64,000 nt of DNA from Trileptium ribeirensis. Lineage: Eukaryota; Nematoda; Enoplea; Enoplida; Thoracostomopsidae. The notes beneath the pieces were generated by a model. It was not told where the DNA came from, did no database searches, and saw only the letters and a list, made by a program, of their open reading frames with translations. Every line of letters starts with the position of its first letter. The stretch's first letter is position 1. A program made the position numbers and the translations under genes. The stretch spans positions 62,001-126,000 of the forward strand of contig JASANE010029376.1 in assembly GCA_030248225.1 (NCBI GenBank). Direction: 5' to 3'. Shown here piece by piece: positions 59,987-64,000 of the stretch.

Positions 59987-60925
59987 CTGAAACATAAACT
60001 CAATACATTAAGTCGCTAAGTCACGATGAACTAACATTTTGTGTGTCATAACAACTAACACCTACTGCACAGTCTACACATGACTGATTTTCAAGATGAA
60101 GTACAAGCGAAGCTTTTTAGACTTTTCGAGTTCGTTTTAAATTTTGATTCTATTAATACATCTTTGCATGAATGTACCTTAACGGAAAAAGTCCGCCCCT
60201 TTTTTGACCAAATTTAACCGGTTTTTGGCCCATAAGTCAAAACTTCAGCGAGTTATGAATTATCTAATGTGGCGAAACGCATCCAATAATACTTTTTAGC
60301 GCGCTAATGTGAAATGCTTTATACGTTATGGCTGTATGGTAAAACTGAAAGCCGGAAACTCGATAAACAATTTTAAAAACAACGAGTCTGGACGTAACTA
60401 ATTAACCGGCAACTTGATAAGGTCAAAAATAAGGTCCAGAATATCTACCATCAACCGCCTAAAACGACATCCTGAAAATCATAACCTTAAATCTCCTTGA
60501 AAAACCATTGGAGTGACGTCACGTTGTACAGTATCTTGTGGGGAAGCCCGTCCACAGGGGTCCTCAGCTACTCTCCGAACAGCTACTTTTATAACAATTA
60601 TTGCTGGAGTACCATATATTCATTACTTTTGGGCTTCTTCATTTGATGGAAACTTTGCCAGTTTCATGAGGCAATCTTATGATTCAATACCGTGGAACGC
60701 CGGATTTTACCAGTGCAGCATCAAAGGAAGGTTCCCAAGAATTTATACGTGACTTCGAAATCTAAAAATTTTCGAAATTTAGTGTTTACCCTAAAATACT
60801 TAAAAATGGGCTCCAAATGTTGCAAAACCGTCTCTATATAAGCGGAAAACCGACTTTTCCACTAAGTTTTAACTCCGCTTAATCGAATTTTTTGTTGATC
60901 AATTTCACAGTCGACTTGCCACTGG
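59987..60925. other. Intron sequence with no recognised feature
   Basis: Unique-looking AT-rich sequence. Frame 60513-60752 (plus) has no motif. Confidence 0.45.
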
Positions 60926-60929
60926 TAAC

Positions 60930-63900
60930 ATGTAATCCTGCTACCTGTCTCATGGTCGAGTGGTTGGCGACTAAAGCGGCTCCCCCACCAGGTTTCTGGT
61001 GAGGAGGGTGTGTGGAAACCCCGCAGGACTAAAAACAAAACCTGTCAAAGGGCGGAGGAGCTCAGCTAGAGCCAACAACTAGACACCCCAACAATGGGTT
61101 AAATAGTAAAATTCCGGCAGCAGGGAGTTTCTACTCACTCGGCATGCAGAGGAATCCCTTGGGATCAACGGATGGTGAGCCCTAGATTTATCAGCAATCT
61201 ACTACGGTGCAAATCATCTAGCAACCTATTGCACTACACACTGCCATGATAGTCGTCATGATTTCACGTCAAACAAGAATTGTACACCTTGCACTAGAAA
61301 TGACGAGATACGACCAAACCCCAACTTGGGAAATAATACCTCCGATGACCCTAGGATGGAAAGAAGCAGTGTACCTCTACGATGAACAACACACTGTGCC
61401 ACATGGAATGATAGAGGTCTTACAACTGGTAAGCCGGATGTTGTAGCATCCGAAATGGTCAGGTGTGATATCACTGTTCTTGGTGTCGCGGAACGCTGGT
61501 GGCTCGGTCAAGGCAGGTTCACGACAGACAGTGGGTACACAATGTACTTCTCAGGTAGAGAGCTTGGACGACGCGGGAGCGGTGTTGGCTTCACTGTTAG
61601 CAAGGAAACATCAAAAGATGTTCTGGGCTACAATACTTTTAGCGACCGAGTCATGACATTAAGAATAAATGCTCATCTAGGAAACATCACGTTTGTTCAG
61701 ACATATGCGCCCACTGCTGAAGTAGAGGATGAAGAGATGGACAGGTTCTACGAGACGTTTCAGAGTGTCATTAATAAGATCCCACGGAGAGACATTACAG
61801 TGCTTATGGGGGATCGGAAAGCAAAAGTTGGTCAAGGTGCAACTGAAAGGGAGAATATTGGGATGCATGGACTGGGAGAAAGGAAAAAAGAGGTGAACAG
61901 CTTGTGGAATTTTATATGGCCAATAACCTAGTCATTGGCAATTCGCTCTTCAAACATCACCCCAGGAGATTGTACACTTGGGTAAGCCCGGAGGACAGAG
62001 CTCGCAATCAAATAGATTACATCATCACTGGTAGCACATGGAGGACAGCGATGTGCAATGTGGGGACCCGGCCAATGGCAGACTGCGGTAATGACCACCA
62101 ACTACTTGTGTGCAAGATGCGGTTACGAACTCAAGATTAAGAGCACAGCACATTCACAACCACGTTTTGACATTACGCGTATATCACCCCAGCTCATTGA
62201 GGAAGTCAACGCTAAGTTCAGAACCATTCTGCAACATGTGGAAGATGAGCAAACGCCAAATGAACTGTGGGAGACGATGAGAGACACAGCACAATCAGCA
62301 GCGAAGGTACACATCCCAAAAACGAGGCGCCAGAACAGACCATGGCTCTCAGCAGAAACGAGGGAAATACCAGTGGAGAGAAGAATGGCGAAAGGAAAGG
62401 GCGACCATGAAAAATGGAGTAGAATAAACAAGGAATACACCAAGAGTACTAGAGAAGATCAACGAAAATATGTGGAAGAAAAGTGTGAGAAAATGGAGAG
62501 ACATATTGGTGATTCCAAAAGGGCGTTTCAACTGGTGAAGGAGCTGTCTGGGAAGTGGACTTTTAGAACTGACGTGATAAATGAATCTGATGGAAATGTT
62601 CTCACGGAAGCGGATGACATCTAAGCCCGGTGGGCTCAATATTGTGAGATGCGTTACCAGAAAATTGGTCAACACCAGGGCAGCAATGTTTACAGCCAGA
62701 CGAGGGAGCCACCACATCTAAGAGAAGAGGTGGTGTTAGCACTCAGCAAAATCAAGAGTGGTAAAGCACCTAGTATTGATGACCTACCTGTCGAGATCTG
62801 GAAGGCGCTGGGAGAAACAGGAATAGAACTCATCTGGCGTCTTTGTAGACGAATATGACAGCTAAATGAATGGCCCCGTGATTGGTGTAGAGCTGTCTTC
62901 CTGCGTTTGCCCAAAAAAAGGAAACCTCAAAGAATGCTGCAACTACCGTACGATCAGTCTGATAGTCCGAGCTAGCAAAGTTCTACTTAACATCATCAGT
63001 AGAAGGATTAAGAGGAAGTACACCGAGGAGATCTCCGAGGAGCAAGCTGGCTTCGTAGAGGGCAGGGGACCAGGGAACACATTGTGAAGATCCGGGTTGT
63101 GATTGAGAAATGCAGACAGCACAATATTCCACTCTACAAGTGCTTCACTGATTATGCGAAAGCCTTCGACTGTGTTGATCACGATCAGTTGTGTGAAATC
63201 ATGATCAGGATGGAGTTCTCTCAACACCTCATTGACTTAGTCAGTAGTCTGTATCGGAATAAGGAATCAGCCGTCAGAACAAGCTGTGGACTAACGAAGT
63301 GGTTTAGCATCGGCAGAGGTGTCAGACAAGGATGCATTGTCTCTCCATCGCTTTACAACATCTACGCGGAAGATATTACAAGGCCAGCACTGAGAGAAAG
63401 TAGACAAGGTATTAAGATTGGTGGAACTATGCGAATCAACCTCAGGTATGCTGACGATACCACCCTTCTAGCTAGATGTAAGGATGAGCTGCTGACCATG
63501 CTCTCAAATGTGAAGAACTCAGGTGCTCCCAGAGGGCTTATGCTCAACACAAAGAAGGCCAATGTGATTGTAATTGACAGGAACCGCACGGATCGCTCGA
63601 ATTTCCTGTTGCATGGCGAAAAGATAGAGGAAGTAAAGGAGTTTGAGTATCTGGTGCCCATGATTAACAACCAAGGCAGCAGCACTCAGGAAATCAAAAG
63701 TCGATTGGGAATGGTAGCGCCACAGAGAAGATGGTTGTCATCTGACGTAGCAGGAGAACCAGCACAGCTCTCAAGCTGAGGGTTCTGCATGCCACAATAT
63801 TTCCCATAGCCTCTTATGCTTGTGAGTCCTGGGCAACACTAAAAGGACCGCAGCAGAATTGACGTCTTGGAGATGTGGACATATCGGACAGTGCTTCGTG

Positions 63901-64000
63901 TGCCATGGAGAGACAGAAGAACAAATGAATGGGTGTTGGGTAAGATTGGGGCAAAGATGATAATCTTAGAGCAGACGGCACAAAGAAAGCTGCGATATTT
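60930..64000 (+). mobile_element. RTE-like non-LTR retrotransposon, 5' part to near the RT C-terminus, runs off the window
   Basis: A presumed 5' untranslated region (about 60930-61400) begins near catggtcgagtggttggcga and is followed by endonuclease and RT coding remains to the window end. The RT and its C-terminal region (cysteine-containing SYACESW, then LEMWTYRTVLRVPWRDRRTN) resemble RTE/BovB-type elements. The 3' end is outside, so target duplication and tail cannot be seen. It lies in the HERC2-like gene in antisense orientation if that gene extends upstream. Confidence 0.8.
61401..64000 (+). pseudogene. Endonuclease-reverse transcriptase of the RTE-like element, broken
   Basis: Endonuclease: TWNDRGLTTGKPDVVASEMV from 61401, then VLGVAERWW, TFVQTYAPTAE and a degenerate G-D-R-K-A-K (normally G-D-F-N-A); after a frameshift near 61900, NQIDYI and D-C-G-N-D-H-Q-L-L. 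A second frameshift near 62100 leads to the linker, an in-frame TAA at 62622, KSGKAPSIDDLPVE, a stop near 62858, then EEQAGFVEGRG, a further shift near 63085, and the RT core DYAKAFDCVDH, GVRQGCIVSPSLYNIYAEDI and the catalytic RYADDTTLLA near 63440. Another shift near 63710 precedes the C-terminal LEMWTYR segment. At least five lesions; not functional. Confidence 0.85.

Noticed and set aside
1..64000. CRISPR arrays, bacterial operons, rRNA genes
   Set aside because: No regular short repeat-spacer arrays, no Shine-Dalgarno-led gene clusters and no rRNA sequence; introns and transposons show a eukaryotic genome.

Overview
The window is AT-rich metazoan nuclear DNA carrying one large split gene and a heavy load of old repeats. 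The gene reads right to left on the minus strand across almost the whole window. Seventeen GT-AG exons can be placed, and their reading phases join at every junction except one. Read 5' to 3', they encode a run of helical repeat-like sequence, a long disordered stretch, a UBA-like motif (LMEMGF), a CPH-type domain, an SH3-like domain, a ZZ zinc finger and a DOC/APC10 domain. The order CPH, SH3-like, ZZ, DOC is that of the middle of HERC2, the giant RCC1/HECT E3 ubiquitin ligase. The 5' part (first RCC1 propeller, cytochrome b5-like domain) and 3' part (later RCC1 propellers, HECT) lie outside the window. The protein is strongly diverged from vertebrate HERC2, so the host is some invertebrate; the phylum cannot be fixed from this sequence.

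Layout, low to high coordinate (reverse of the gene's direction): DOC exons (1-257, 4684-4904), ZZ exon (7067-7203), SH3-like exon (8825-9146), two CPH exons (10474-10561, 11988-12158), UBA/disordered exons (16946-17577, 21505-22023, 24660-25431), then upstream exons at 28139-28425, 31280-31403, 43220-43648, 46952-47088, 47650-47932, 49641-49838, 54351-54405 and 59871-59986. Visible coding sequence totals about 4.7 kb in about 60 kb. No other host gene was found on either strand.

The introns are repeat museums. They hold a roughly 9-kb inverted-repeat (foldback) element with 3-4 kb diverged arms and a minisatellite centre (about 32.3-41.3 kb), a smaller foldback (2.0-3.8 kb), several TA-flanked mariner-type MITEs, MITE families with other termini, three unrelated tandem-repeat families whose units are all about 165-180 bp, a 345-bp tandem family in two opposite arrays, a SINE-like tRNA-derived head, a decayed non-LTR retrotransposon (56.95-59.3 kb) containing a younger MITE, and at the right edge a better preserved but broken RTE-like retrotransposon running off the window. 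The most unusual item is the large foldback element: it has no recognisable coding capacity, yet its arms are paired over kilobases and a third fragment of the same family lies at 51.2-51.9 kb.
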